The notes: generated by a model not told the origin, from the letters alone. Shown: positions 35,801 through 48,975, counted from the first letter of the stretch. The stretch: 64,000 nucleotides of DNA from Ursus arctos (GCF_023065955.2 NW_026622997.1:4946001-5010000); one strand, 5' to 3'. Translations and numbers: made by a program.

Positions 35801-38262
35801 CATTTAGTTCATTTACTTTCAGACTAATTATTGAAAGATAATTTAGTGGCATTTTATTACTTGTAAAGTCACTGTTACTGTAGATTATCTCTGTTCTTTT
35901 CTGGTCATTGTTACTTTTGGACTCTCTCTTTTTCCACTCAAGAAATCCCCTTTAATATTTCTTGCAGGGCTGTTTTAGTGTTCATGAATTCCTTCAGTTT
36001 TTTTTTTTTTTTTTGTCCTGGAAACTATCTCTCCTTCTGTTATGAATGACAGCCTTGCTAGATAAAGTATTCTTGGCTGCATATTTTTCCCATTTAGCAC
36101 AGTGAGTATATCATGCCAGTCCTTTCTGGCCTACCAGGTCTCTGTGGATGGGTCTTTTGTCCCGAGCTGCTTTCAGGATTTTCTCTGAAATTTGCGAGCT
36201 TTGCTATCATATGTGGAGGTGCTGATGTATTTTTATTGATTTTGAGGGGGGTTCTTTGGGCCTCCTAGACTTGATTGGCTGTTTCCTTGCCCAGATTAGG
36301 GAATTTCTTAGCCATAATCTGTTCATATAAACCTCTTGTCCCTCTCCTTTTCTTCTGAGAGGACTGTTATTCTAATACTGTTTTGCTTCATGGTATCGCT
36401 GATTTCTCGAATCCTTCCTTCATGAGCCAGTAGTTGTTTTTCTTTTTCTCAGCTTTCTTAATCTCCATCATTTTGTCTTCTATAACTGTCTCTCCTGCCT
36501 CATTTATCCTGGCCTTTAGGACCGCTGTTTTTTACTGTATCTCAGTAATAGTATTTTTAATTTCAGCCTGATTAGATTTTAGTTCTTCTATTTCTCCAGT
36601 AGGGGATTCTCTAATATCCTCTATGCTTTTCTAAACCCAGCTAATATCTTTATAATCGTTGTTTGAAAACTAGTTCTGATGTCTTACTTACAGTCATATT
36701 GATTAAATCCCTGGCAGTGAGTCCTGCCTCCTGTTCTTTCTTTTGGAGTGAGTTTCTCTGTCTCATCATTATGTCCAGAAAAGAATAGATGAGAGAGAGA
36801 AAAAATACTAAAATAGCAACAACACCACCAGAAAAATACAAACTAAACAAACTAGAAGAAAACAGAAAGAAAACAAAACAAAAAATCAAACAAGAAGTAA
36901 AACAGAACAGAACAATAAACTAGATCCTGGGTGTATTTTGGTCTGTTTGTTAAAAGAATCTAGATCCCAAAAGAGGAAAGAAAGAAAAACTTACATATAT
37001 ACTAAAATAAAAAGAAAGGAAAGCAAAAATAAGAAACATATATAACATATAGATAAAAGTTAAAAAAGAATTAAAAAACAAGAATTGATAAATTAAGAAA
37101 ATAGCTGGAAAAAAACCCCTGAGAAACTATAGAGTAATAAAAAAACCCACGAAGGCTATATACTGTTTTCCCCAAGAACTGAAGTTTTGTGGTTTTCTAT
37201 GACCTATAAATTTGGTGTTAGCCGGTTGTTCCTGCTGGTTGGTCTTCTGGAGGAGGGGCCTGTGTCCTTGCCCTGGTGAAATTTTGCCCCCTTTGCCAGG
37301 GGGCCAGGCTCAGGGTAAGCAGCTCCGGATTGCGCTATATGCCACTGTTTTGTTCCCTGAAGGCTTTCAGCACCACTTGGGGGGATGAAAATGGCAGCAC
37401 CCCAATATCTAGCCCCAGAGCTGAAAGTTCGTGCTGCCACTCTTCAGTGAGCACTCACAGAAAAGTAGTCAATCACTCTTGTCTCCCTGGTTTCTGTCCT
37501 GTGTTCATCCAGCCTGTGACTGAACTTTTTTATCTCGGGCACACGACCGAGTTTCCAGTCTCCTAACTTTATGGACTCCTGCAGTATGGACTCAGCCATT
37601 CCTCCCGGGTGAGGGAGGAGGGTCTTGCCAGGCTACTGCCTATTGCAAGGCCCCTGCTTGGAGAGTGGTTGCGCGATCGTGCAGCAGTTCATGGTTTATG
37701 GCAACGCGAGCAGAAAGCTGGCATCTAGACTCGCTGTTTCAGCCAGCTTCCCTGCGCTGATGCTCGGAAACTGTGCTGCACTCAGGCACCTCTGGCTTTT
37801 TCTGACCTCTGGTATCCTGTGACCACGTTGTCCCACCTGGAATCCACCACACTTCGCCACCTGAGCAGCTTTAAGCCAGGGACGCCTCCAAGTGCAGCAG
37901 ACTTCTAAAACTTACGATTTTGCACTTTGCTGCTTTTACTACTTTCCGGTAGACACCTTAAGCTCCCTCCTCTCCCTGGTTTATCGCCCGATATATCGCC
38001 CTGGATTCGCTTCTCTGCACTGCCTACCTTGCAAAAGTGGTTGTTTTTTCTATTTGTAGAATTGCAGTAATTCTTTTCTCAGATCTCCAGTTGATTTCGT
38101 AGGTGTTCAGAATGATTTGATAACTACCTTGCTGAATTCCAGGGACCAGACGAAATTAGGATCCCCTGCTCCTCCGCCATCTCAAATCCTACTGACCCGT
38201 TTATTCTTTAGTAGGATGCTCTTTATCATCCATGTATTTGTGGTCCTTCCAAATTTTTTCTT

Positions 38263-38460
38263 TTTTTTCCAAAGATTTTATTTATTTATTCGACAGAGAT
38301 AGAGACAGCCAGCGAGAGAGGGAACGCAAGCAGGGGGAGTGGGAGAGGAAGAAGCAGGCTCACAGCGGAGGAGCCTGATGTGGGGCTCGATCCCATAACG
38401 CTGGGATCACTCCCTGAGCCGAAGGCAGAAGCTTAACCGCTGTGCCACCCAGGCGCCCCT
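38263..38460 (-). repeat. Can-SINE inside L1, antisense
   Basis: Ends caggcgcccct at 38460. Flanks ccaaattttttctt at 38249-38262 and 38461-38474 are identical. Confidence 0.93.
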
Positions 38461-38535
38461 CCAAATTTTTTCTTATGATTGAGTTCAAGTTTTGAGTTAA
38501 AGCATTGTGGTCTGAAAATATGCGTGGTATAATCT

Positions 38536-38615
38536 TTTTTTTAATTCAAATTCAATTTGCCAATTTATAGTACATCATTAGTTTTTGATATAATGTTCAA
38601 TGATTCATTAGTTGT
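38536..38615 (-). mobile_element. 80-bp L1 tail insertion, antisense
   Basis: Only the L1 3' terminus (T-run, attcaaattcaatttgccaa, tagtacatcattagtttttg) interrupts the host L1 between tataatctt and ataatctta, an imperfect target duplication. Confidence 0.7.
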
Positions 38616-40959
38616 GATAATCTTAATCTTTTTGTACTGGTTGAGACCTGATGTGTGACCCAGTGTGTGATCTATTCTGGAGAATGTTCCATGTGCACTT
38701 GAGAAGAATGTGTATTCTGTTGCTTTAGGATGAAATACTCTGAATATAATCTTTGAAGTCCGTCTGGTCCAGTGTGTCATTCAAAGCCTTGTTTTCTTGT
38801 TGATCTTCTGCTTAGATGATCTGTCCATTGCTGTGAGTGGGGTGTTGAAGTCCCCTACTATTATTGTATTAGTATCAATTTGTTTCTTTAAGTTTGTTAT
38901 TAATTGGTTTATATATATGCGTGCTCCCATGTTAGGGGCATAAATATTTACAATTGTTAGATCTTTTTGTTAGATAGACCCCTTTATTATGATAGTATCC
39001 TTCTTCATCTCTTCTTACAATCTTTGGTTTAAAACCTAGTTTGTCTGATAAAAGTATTGCTACTCCAGCTGCCCCTTCCTCCCACTCCTCATCTTCTGGG
39101 ACCCCAGTTATATGGATATTATTTCGCTTTATAAAATTGCTGAGTTCTCTGAATCTCCCTTTTGTAATCTCTAATAGTTTCCTTTCTCTTTTTTCAGCTT
39201 TCTTATTTTTCATCATTTTATCTTCTGTATCACTGACTTGCTCCTACGCTTCATCCTTTTTTTTATAGCCTCCACTTGAGACTGCATCTCGGTAATAGCA
39301 TTTTTAAATTTGGCCTGACTAGATTTTAGTTCTTTAGTTTCTACAGTAGGGGATTCTCTAGTGTCTTCTATGCTTTTTTCAGGCCCAGCTAGTATCTTTA
39401 TAATCATTGTTTTAAATTCTAGTTGAGACATCTTACTTATATCTGTATTGTTTAAATCCCTGACAGTGAGTGCTACCTCCTATTCTTTCTTTTGGGGTGA
39501 ATTTTTCCATTCTGCCATTTTGTCTAGAAAAAAAAAAGAAGAAAAAAAGAGAAAAAACAAGAACAACAACAATGAAAAAAAAACCACCCCTAAACCAAAC
39601 CGAAACAAGAAAAACCAACAAAAACAAAGCAAAACAAAAAACTAGTTCCTGGATATGTTTTGTTCTACTCATTAAAAGAAATGAGATTCCAAAATAAGAA
39701 AGTAGGAAAACTTATATATACATAAAAATGAAGTAAAATTCAGTAAAAGGAAATAAAAACTAAAAAAATATATATAATGTATATGTAAAAATAAAAGAAC
39801 AAAAAAGAATTGAAAAAATAGGAACATAATTGAAAAATAATACTGAAAGCCTAAAGGATAGAAAAACAATGCTACACACTCTTTTCCCCAAGAGCTGAAT
39901 CTCTGCAGCTTTCTATGATCAGTAAACTTGGTGCGAGCCAGTTGTGCTGCACTGATTCTCAGATGTTCTTGCCCTGTTGCAAAAGTGCTTCCTTTGCCAG
40001 GAGGCTGGGCTTAGTCTAAGTGGCTCTGGATTCCACTAGGCGGCGCTGTTTTGCTCCCTGAAGGGTTTCAGCACCCAACCTTTCCTGCGCAGGATGAAAA
40101 TGGTGGTGCCCCTCTCTCTAGCCCTGGAGCTGAAAGTTCGTGCCCCCCACTCTTTGGTGAGCCCTCACAGAAAGTCAGTCAATCACTCTTGTCTCCCTGG
40201 TTTCGGTCAGAACTGTGTGCTCACCCGGCATGTGACGGAGCGTTTTTATCTCAGGCACTCTGTTTCAAGTCACTAAATTTCACGGACTCCTGCTGCCGGG
40301 ACCCGCACTGTTCCTCCCTGCTGAGGGAGGGGCACCCCCGCGCTTCTGCCTTTTGCTGGGCCCCCGCCCAGAGAGCGGGTGCGCGACCGTCCTGCAGTTC
40401 ATAGTTTATGGCAACACAGCAGAAAACTGGCACCGAGACTCGCTGTTTTCGGCCGGGTTCCCCACTTATTCCTGGGAACCTGCCACACTCAGGCACCCCT
40501 GTTGTTGTGACCCCAGCGATCCTGAGACCACCCGTCACACCTGGGATTCCGTCCCGCTTTGCCAGCTGAGCAGCTTTAAGCCAGGGACTTAACGCCACTG
40601 GCGGACTCCTACAAGTTCCAGTTTTGCACCCTGCTGCTTGTAATACTTTGTGGTATCCTCCTAACGCATGCTGCCTCCTCTCTGCCATTTCCTCAGATAC
40701 ATCACCCCAGATTCAGGTGTCCGCATTTCCTACCTTCCAAAAAGTGGTTGCTTTTTATTTGTAGAATTGTAGCATTTCTTTTTTCAGATCTCCGAATGAT
40801 TTCTCAGGTGTTCAGAATGATTTGGTAACTAACTAGCTGTATTTGTGGGGCCAGACAAACTTAGGATCCTCACTCCTCTGCCATCTTAACTCCTCCCCTA
40901 AATATTTAAAAAGATGAGGTGGAAGTAAGCTAGGCTGCAGTTGAATTGGCAAATGTAAA

Positions 40960-41140
40960 AGGAGTGTGTTATGTGTGTGTAACCGTCTGGGTGCGTTCCC
41001 AATCCTGTAGATTTGCATATGGGTATTTGTGTACGGAGGTTTGTATATATGTGTGTAATTGAACATGTAGGAGCATGTATGGTTGCTTGTGTGTATGTGT
41101 CTGCGTACATGTGTGCGTATGTGTGTGTGTGAGCATTGCT
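40960..41140. repeat. degenerate (GT)n tract
   Basis: Interrupted TG repeats (gtgtgtgtaac, gtgtatgtgtctgcg, gtgtgcgtatgtgtgtgtgtg) over about 180 bp. Confidence 0.8.
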
Positions 41141-41389
41141 CTTGAGAATTCCTTATCCTTGCCTCCACTCAGGCTGTTTCATGGTTGCCCCACCCCACCC
41201 CATGGGTTATAAGCGACAGAACAGCTCTCCATGTGCAGCACGTGAGAGGGGTTCAGGGTGATGAGTGATGGGGAGAACTGGTACTCTTCATAGTAAAAGA
41301 AGAAAACAGGAGCTAAATTGGTGGCACTCTCTTCCTTTCCTGGGTTCCGCTTAATCAAAGTGTCAGACTGTTTTAAGGGATGTACATGA

Positions 41390-41540
41390 ATTGAATTATT
41401 TAAAACCTTATAATAGCCCTATGAAATAGGGATTGCTATCAACCCCATTTTACAGTCAGGGAAAGTGAGGTCACTCAGGGGTTAAGTGACTTAATTGGTT
41501 GAGCCATGATTCCAACAAAACCATCAGGCTGCTGAGCCCA
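41390..41540 (+). repeat. MIR element
   Basis: Core text ccattttacagtcagggaaag then gtgaggtcactcaggggttaagtgactt matches the MIR consensus as I know it. Confidence 0.7.
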
Positions 41541-42174
41541 AGTGACCACTGTTGTTTGTTTTGCGACTGCTGTATACTGTTCACCCACCTCATTAAGGGT
41601 CACCTCATTCTGTGGTTCGGACAGCTTCTCCTTCTCCAGCACTGAGTCTTGTTGTGAGTATGTATTTCTCTCTGTCCTGATAGGGGAGTTCATGGGGTTT
41701 GAAGTGACAGGAGAGTTGGTTCTACATGGACTGATGGAGTGTGTTTTGTGGAGGTGGTGGGGAGGGAGGTCACATCTGGGCTGTAAGGAGTCAGTGCTGT
41801 TTGCATCTGGGCTGTGAGGTGGGCTGTACAGAATGCTGAAGGGCAGAAGACCAGCAGTGGGTGGGCAGAGTTCATTCATCACTGTTTTATTCACAGTCTG
41901 AAAGTACAGCCCTGAGTGGGCCTGAGAGACACTTGGGTGACCACTCATGTCCTTCCAATCCCTGCTGTCCCTGATTTGCCTTCTTCCAACTGACTTCCTG
42001 ATTATAGCTGCTCTCCAAGGTGAGAGGTAAGGCAAGCCTCACCCTTGCTCATGACACTTCCTTTCACCCTGCCTCTGTTCCCTCCTGGAGCCTCCCTGAT
42101 GGAGTGAGAGGAAAGCAAGTAGGATAGTAAGAACTTGACATTCATGTTGTAAAGAGAAAATAAAACAGATGAAC

Positions 42175-42443
42175 AAAGAAAAGGGAAGGAAAAATAAAAT
42201 AAGATAAAAATACAGAGGGAGCAAACCATAAGAGACTCTTAACTGTAGGAAACAAACTGAGGGTGGCTGGAGGGGAGGCAGATGAGGGGAGGTGATAACT
42301 GGGTGATGGGCATTAAGGAGGGCACGTGAAGTAATGAGCACTGGGTGTTATATGCAACTGATGAATCACTAAGTTCTACCCCTGAAACTAGTAATACACT
42401 GTATGTTAACTAAATTGAATTTAAATTGAAAAAAAATAAAAAC
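42175..42443 (+). mobile_element. L1 3' end, sense
   Basis: Carnivore L1 3' UTR (gagactcttaactgtagg, gatgggcattaaggagggca, aattgaatttaaattg) with A-rich tail; 5'-truncated. Confidence 0.85.
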
Positions 42444-42449
42444 AAGATG

Positions 42450-43900
42450 TCTGCCTTCAAGAAAGGGAAGGACTGTCTTATGGGGAGGACTGAGTAGTTC
42501 TTTGTGAACTGGTGGACTGGAGGCTCAGTGTCTTGCTGGATGTAGGCAGGAGGCTGACCTCAGTTTCTGGTCTTTCCAGCACAGCTACTTGCTTCAGCAA
42601 AGCTCGCGAATGGAGAAGATAATAGAAAGTCATCTGGCAAAATGGAAGTCATGATTGTATATATTCCAAGGTCACCACTGCCACACATTTTATTGTTTGG
42701 AATGTATTCCAGGTCCTGTCCACACTCAGTAGGAGGAGATTCCACAAGGCCATGTGGACCTGGAGTTGGGGACCATTGGGCCTTATTACCGTACTTACTG
42801 GGCCTTAGTCTGCACAGGGTTTTGCAGGTGACAGATGGCAGGAATGGAGGGTAGCAGGGTCTCTGCAGTACACGTGCTCATACACAGGCTGCACAATCAC
42901 CGAACAAGGTAATTATCACTCTGGGTTCCACGTTGGACAAGATGATCTGCAGAGCTGAGCTCTGTTATCAAAGCAGGGTCCTAGATAAGAGAATCACGGT
43001 TGACATTTGGAAAGGTCTGTCTCAGCTTTGTGGAACCCGAGAGGTCATCCTCCCTGAATGTTTCCCCCTTCCCTTGTCAGACCATCTAAATCTCTAGGAA
43101 AGCACCATCACTTAACTGAACCATTTTTTTGCTTTCCTGTGTCATGTTGCCAGGGAAATCCTGGTCTCCCACTGTCTCTTCCAGTTTGCCTCAGACGGGA
43201 TCTTGCAAAGTCACTTCTTGTGATTCCACTGTGTTGGTTTCTTTCCTTTCATCCAGGTTATTTTTTTAGTGATTTTCTCTTGTATTGATGAGCCGGTTAC
43301 ATTAGGAAGTCAGTATTCCATAACTTAACCTTTCCACTAATTTTTGGACCAAATGGGCAGAGGTTCTCTTTCCAAATCTCGGCTCCTTCCCATCCAGGGA
43401 CAGGACAGTAGTAGGGTTCCTGGAGAGTCAGGAGTGGGTACAGAACCTCATCAGCATGAGGCAGGTAGGTCACCAAAGTGTGCACCTGCATCTTCTTTCT
43501 GTCCCTAGCATGTGGCACAACACCTGGCCCACAGTAGGCAACCAATTAGCTTCTGTGTGGATGCTCTTTCCCCAAAACTGACTATGATAGTTGCATTCAC
43601 CAGGTTATTCACCTGACTCTAAATTCCTTCATGTTTTTCTCACCGGGCCTAGGAGAGAGCCTAACATCTACTACTGCTATATGTGTCTGCTAAATGGAAG
43701 TGGGGCTTTCTCTGGCAATTCAAAATGTTTGTCAACTGACTGATACATGCACAGTGTTTGAAAAATTTACATAACATGAAGGTATAGAGTGAAAAGTAAA
43801 TTTCATCCTCTGTCCCATCCATAATTTTTCCAAACTCTCTCCCTGGACATAACAGATGTTAACCCGTTTCAACAGTATTATAGGGAGAGATTTCCATTTT
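42450..43900. other. unrecognised, mostly unique sequence
   Basis: No gene-like structure. Short frames here (for example 43297-43545 minus) have no domain or splice context. 43640-43700 has faint L2-like text. Confidence 0.4.
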
Positions 43901-43910
43901 AGCAGGTGGT

Positions 43911-44084
43911 GTTTGTTTTTTTTTTAAGATTTTATTTGTTTGAGAGAGAGCATGAGCAGGGGCAGGGGAGAGGGAGAAGCACGCTTCCTGGAGCAGAGAG
44001 CCGGATGTGGGGCTCAATCCCAGGACCCTGGGATCATGACCTGGGATCATGACCTGAGCCCAACCAACTGAGCCACCCAGTCAC
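43911..44084 (-). repeat. Can-SINE, antisense, with internal duplication
   Basis: Tail complement ttaagattttatttgtttga, body, then gggatcatgacct repeated twice in tandem at about 44030-44055, and a shortened head ending gagccacccag. Confidence 0.82.
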
Positions 44085-44099
44085 CAAGTATTCTGTCTG

Positions 44100-45160
44100 C
44101 ATCTTTGTTCTCAATTAATATTATACTGTGAGACTATCTCACTATTTACATATAAATCTGGTTCAAGATTTGATATAATGACAGTTCTGTTGCTGGTGAT
44201 TTTTAAAACTTTAAAGGAAACAAAAATCAACCTCATTCCATAGTGACAGAATTTCATGGGAGCACATGGTCACTTAGGTTAAAAATAGCCTCATTCACTA
44301 GCCTCCCAGGAAGCTACTTTTGTCTGTGTGACTACATTCTGGCCATCGTGGTGATGCAGAATGAGGTAGTAGGTGTTGCCCTTAAAAGAGGGAAGCTTCC
44401 TCATTTTCTGCTCTCTCTGCCCTGCTCATGGACTACGGACATAGTCTTAGGTGTCCTGGGTCATGCTAATAAGGGAACTTCCCAGGGTTATCCTCACCAG
44501 CATGCCCGGACAGCCCTTTGGTGCAGAGCGACCCTACAGCCCCAGATGGCTCGCCTCACTCATGGGACACACACAAGCTGCTGTCCCGCTTACGCCACTG
44601 CCCGTCGGGTTTCTGTGGCACACACTGAACTAATGCATATAGAGAAGAGAGGACTTCCAGGACTGGGTGGCCGTGGTGGTCTGTTCTGGAGATAAGCCGA
44701 GAGAGATATTCAGGGGGCACCACTGTGGGTTCCCTGGACACTATTCTGTGTTGGAGGAAGGGAGAGCTGGGCCCCAGGGACAGCACAGGGAGACTAGAGA
44801 CTGTCCTTCCATCTTAGTAGCCACGGGGCTGCCCTGGGGGTGTGCGTGGGCTCACCAGCTGTTACGTTTGGGAGCCTGTGTTTCTTCTCTTCCCTTCCTG
44901 TCCTTTTCCCAGAATTTCCCTGTTCGCTGCAGCCAGGATGAGACTCCTAGCTGGTGACCTTTCCTCCTCCTCCTCTCCTCCTGTCTGATGGCGGTGGTTG
45001 TGGCGGTTGAGATGTGGAGAGGAATCCCCTCAGAAGGAAAAGGAATGCAGGGTCATTTGTTACTGGATTCCATCAGAAATCTGTACTTAACCCAGGCTGG
45101 CTTGGACGGCCCACCTTGAGACAGTTGACTCCAGGTCCCTCATATCTTGTCTCCTGGTGA
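44100..45160. other. unrecognised sequence
   Basis: The frame at 44243-44695 (150 codons) shows no domain. A GTGGTTGTGGCGGTTGAGATGTGG phrase near 44990 faintly recalls a class I membrane exon but has no flanking exon support. Confidence 0.35.
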
Positions 45161-45164
45161 TTCC

Positions 45165-45330
45165 AGATACTCATTGCATGACTTCACTCTATTCTATTTG
45201 TTACCAGCAAGTCACTATGTCCAGCTTCTATTCCCAAAGTGGGTATTACACAAGGGCAGGAATACAGGGAGATGGGAACACTGGAGCCTTCTCAGAGTCC
45301 GCCTACAACAGGGGTGACTTTGGGAACCAC
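45165..45330 (+). repeat. old L1 3' end-like fragment
   Basis: ccagcaagtcactatgtccag, gggtattacacaagggcag and gatgggaacactggagcc follow the pattern of old mammalian L1 (L1M) 3' ends. Confidence 0.5.
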
Positions 45331-45779
45331 CTGAATGCGTGGCCTCTCAACAGACCTGTGGCTAGGAATGCAGAGACCAGACTAAAGAGTTCAAGTCCAA
45401 GGGTGTTGGTGGTCACTCCCCAGGAATCCAGATCAAAGTCGGGATGTCACACGTTGTTGCAGGGGGACAGGGCCTGAGGCTCCACCAGTCAGATGACCAC
45501 ATGCCAGACTTTGACTCAGGACGTGGTGACACAGCCGGGACAGGGCTGCATGCATTTGGCACAGGGGGCATGAGTGGCCATCGTGTCATCCAGCTGCCAG
45601 GAGAAGCAGGGACAGCAGTCCTGGCCTCAGGTGCAGTGGTGTGAACAGTGGCATCAGTGCCCAGCGCCGGGGGCGGTGGTTCCTATTTGGGCCTTGACCC
45701 AGGGTGGGACGGTGGATTCTGTTCCTGGCTCTGCGGCCTCGGCCCTGTTCTGTGGCTTTCCCTGAAATAAAATGAGGCC

Positions 45780-46190
45780 CAGTGCTCTCTAACTATAGTA
45801 CACATTTTCCTATTTATGTAATGTATATATTTCATATATTTTAAGTTGTGCTTTAATATTTATATTATCCATACTTTATATTTTTATATTATGTATTTAT
45901 AATTTATATTATAAGATCTGTGTTTCTCTTTAAATATATGTAGTTTCAATTAAAACAACTGGGAATCTTTTGTTCAAAACAAGGAGCAAGAATCCATAAG
46001 AGAATACTTTCAGAGAGCAGGGATTCAGAAATTTTTTCCAGTTTTATTGAGAAATAATTGACATATATTGTAGGTTTAAGTGTACAACCTGTTGATACAT
46101 TTATATATTGCAAAATGATTACCACCATAGCCTTGGCTAACACCTGGCTCATGATACATAGTTCCTTTTTTTTTTTTTTTTTTGTAGTGG
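45780..46190. repeat. AT-rich block and old L1-like fragment
   Basis: 45800-45950 is very AT-rich. 46030-46160 reads ttattgagaaataattgaca and gcaaaatgattaccaccata, typical of an old L1 3' region, and ends in a T18 run near 46167-46184. Confidence 0.6.
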
Positions 46191-46869
46191 GAACATTTAA
46201 GGTCTCCTCTTAACTATGAGAGTTTTTCTTATGTTGAGCTGATAACCATTTCCTAAATCTTTCAGCTGGTTTTACCCCATGGGAGAGAAAATATGTTTCT
46301 CCCAGCATGTCTTGCATTTTTCTTCCTACAAAAAAACTATTTAAATGTGTATGTAAGACCCCTTCCCACAATGAGTGCTCTCATCGAGGATTTCAGTGTT
46401 TCTTCCCTCTCTGGCAGAGCCCCAGGGTTGTTTTTTGTTACAAAATACTCAGGCCTCTCCCCAGACCTACCATCTTGGAATGTTAGATGTGGGGCAAGAA
46501 TCACTTAATAAGCCCTACAGGAGAGGCTGACGCACAGCCACGTGGGGATCCTGCTTTCTGTGCCTGCGACTCAGTGTGGGATCTGAGAGCAGCCGCAGCA
46601 GCACCAACCTCGTTACCGACCCAGACTCTCACGCTCTGCTGCAGCCTGCCTAGATCTTCACAGTTCAGGAAATTCCTGTGCGCACTGAAGGCTGGGCCTC
46701 CCTGGTCTGTATGTTTTTTAGAGGCAGAACCAAACTATGCAGTACACTCTGGGTATGTGCTCTGATCAGCTTGCTTAGCCCTGAGGAGTCCAGGGTTTTG
46801 TCCTGTTCCTTTTTCTTCTATGGCCATCACCCCCTTAGGGACCTCATCTCTGGTAAAGGCTTTAAACAT

Positions 46870-48000
46870 TTATATGGCATGACCTCCCACATCTATTTCT
46901 CCAACCCAGATATTTCCCCTACCCTGAACTCTATATCCACCTGCCAACCTCACTTGCATTTTTTTTAAAGATTTATTTATTTTATGGGGGAAGGGGCAGG
47001 TGGAGAGGGAGAGAGAGAATCCCAAGTGACTCCCTGCTGAGCGGGGAGGGGGGAGGGGGAGGGTCTGATGCAGGGCTTGATGCCATGACCCCAAGATCAT
47101 GACCTGAGCCAAAATCAAGAGTTGGATGCTTAACCGGCTGAGCCACCCAGGTGCTCCTCACTTGCATTTCTCGTAGATACCTCAGATTAATCATGTCCTG
47201 AATTGGATGCTCGTGATGCCGCTTACTCAAATGTGTTACCTCCAGAGACTCCCTCATTTCCACTGAAGGCGCTCCACATCTCTACTTGCAGTCTGAAATA
47301 TTGGATGCCTTCCTTGATTCCTCATTCTCTCTTCCTAGAATTAATCCATAAGGAAATGCTGCAAAATCCGTCTTTAAATATATCCAGAACCCAGTCATTT
47401 TTACTATCTTCCCTCCTCACACCTAGACATACAGCCCACATCCTCCTCCTGGAACACTGCACTGGTTTCCTACAGATTCCCTACTGGTCGCTCACCCTGC
47501 ACCTCTCGATTCTGCACAGCAGCAAACAGATGCTTCTAAGGAGAGGCGGTACCGGGTGGATCGTCTGTTTAAAACCATCTTGTAACTCAAACCCTTCTAA
47601 TGTCCTAAGGCCTGGACATCTGGTGTCATTTCAGCTGCTCTCTGCTCCAGCCACAATGGCCTCCTTGCCCTTCTTTGAACACAGGACATGCTCCTGCCCT
47701 AGTACGTGTGCACTTGAGTTTCCCTGCCTGGAAAGAACTTCCCCCAGCCATCCTCTTACACAATTCCTTCACGTCCTTCAGATCTCTCAAGGGCGCCTCG
47801 GTGAGGCTCACTCTGCTGCAGCGAAGTAGCCATCTTCCCCTTCCCAGCGCAGGCGCCTCTCCGGGTCACCTTCCGCAGTACTCCCAACCTCTAACATACA
47901 CACTTCCCTTATTTACTAGCATACAGTCTGCCCCTTACTCTAGAACATAAGCCCCACGAGGTGGGCAAATTTTGCCTGTTTTTCACTGAGGTGTCCTAGA
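46870..48000 (+). repeat. long L2 element interrupted by a SINE
   Basis: L2-type phrases appear before and after the SINE at 46962-47155: ctccaacccagatatttccc, ccttgattcctcattctctc, ctccagccacaatggcctcc, cctgcctggaaagaacttcc, gaacataagccccacgagg. About 0.9 kb net, unusually long for this old family. Confidence 0.7.
46962..47155 (-). repeat. Can-SINE inside L2, antisense
   Basis: Tail complement aaagatttatttattttatg to head gccacccaggtgct. Identical flanks cctcacttgcattt at 46948-46961 and 47156-47169. Confidence 0.93.
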
Positions 48001-48009
48001 TGTTAAAAT

Positions 48010-48975
48010 AACGTTCCTGGATCTGACAGTTATCAGTTCAATGAATGATCCGCATAGAGCACGTCTTCTAGATGAGCGTGAGGCCACAGCTGTTCGTGGC
48101 AGCTGCCACTTTCCTCCCCATTGCTGGTCTCCCCGCTGCATTGCCTCTATTCCACAGCATCCCTCCTACGCAGCACAGGAAACAATTACAGTTCTCCATT
48201 CAGAAAAGTTGTACATAGCCTATGGATCATATATTCCAGACACGGAATGGATTCAAATTAGTCACCGCTTTATAACTCTATGAATTAGGACTGGAACCAG
48301 AACAAGGATCACTAGATCTAAGGGTGGGGGCAGGTAGGTGAGCAGAGACGACAAACTGAAATTTAATAAGGATGAGAAACGATCAGATCCTGTTTCTAAC
48401 TCCAGAGTCTGCTTTTTAAAAAAGATGGAAAGATGGAAAGAATGATCCAGAACAGCCCTGGAGGAGAAGAGATGGATGGTCTGAAAATTCATCTTGCAAT
48501 ACCATAGAGACTCCTGTGTGCAGGGGCTCACTGGGCCTTGTGGAAACAATGAGAGGCCATAGGACCCCTGTGATGGTCACAGACTGGGGGACACCAGAGG
48601 AACATGAGACCAGAACTCGGACACAAGAATAAGAATAGGCCTCATTCTCTATATAAACAAAGAAAAAAACCCACCCAAAAGTTGGGGGCTGAGGGCCTGA
48701 TCCAAGCTGGAGCCTAGGTTGACCTGGTCAAGGAAGCTCTCTTGATGCCCATGGTCCTAGAGACAGGTGGTGTCTGAGTCCCTGTGATCACAGGTCCTGG
48801 TGTAACAAGTTTCCACTGAAGGGACCAGGGAATAGCAAAAATGACTTAGCTGAGGAGTGACCATGTTAAAGCCCACAATACACTGAATACTCACCAGGCA
48901 CAGGTCTGTCCACTGTTGGCTACTCACAGCCTCTCCTGTCCCACCTACAATAGACAGCACAGCAATCAGGCAGCT
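48010..48975. other. downstream flank of the class I pseudogene
   Basis: No coding exon or recognised repeat. It lies just beyond the class I polyadenylation signals. Confidence 0.4.

Larger units (their letters stand above)
31597..38187 (-). mobile_element. near full-length LINE-1, antisense, inactive
   Basis: Minus-strand order from 38187 down: 5' UTR ending in the complement of a GCC-ATCT-type L1 start (about 37160-38187), an A-rich inter-region and ORF1 remnants (36300-36900), ORF2 endonuclease (35700-34900), reverse transcriptase (34200-33900, with [14 protein letters not shown]), C-terminal ORF2 (33270-32100) and 3' UTR with tail at 31597. Net length without the SINE at 32678-32878 is about 6.4 kb, close to a complete L1. 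No surviving frame exceeds about 145 codons, so it cannot make ORF2 protein. Confidence 0.87.
38190..40895 (-). mobile_element. second LINE-1, antisense, internally deleted
   Basis: ORF2 endonuclease text (38190-39060) jumps near 39070 to ORF1 text (39070-39440), then an A-rich region and a 5' UTR (39900-40895). The endonuclease start and ORF1 end are missing. It carries a SINE (38263-38460) and a tiny L1 tail (about 38536-38615). The full-length copy at 31.6-38.19 kb directly abuts it. Confidence 0.82.

Noticed and set aside
44960..45010. Possible class I transmembrane exon fragment on the plus strand
   Set aside because: Only a short valine/alanine-coding phrase; no neighbouring class I exons or splice sites.
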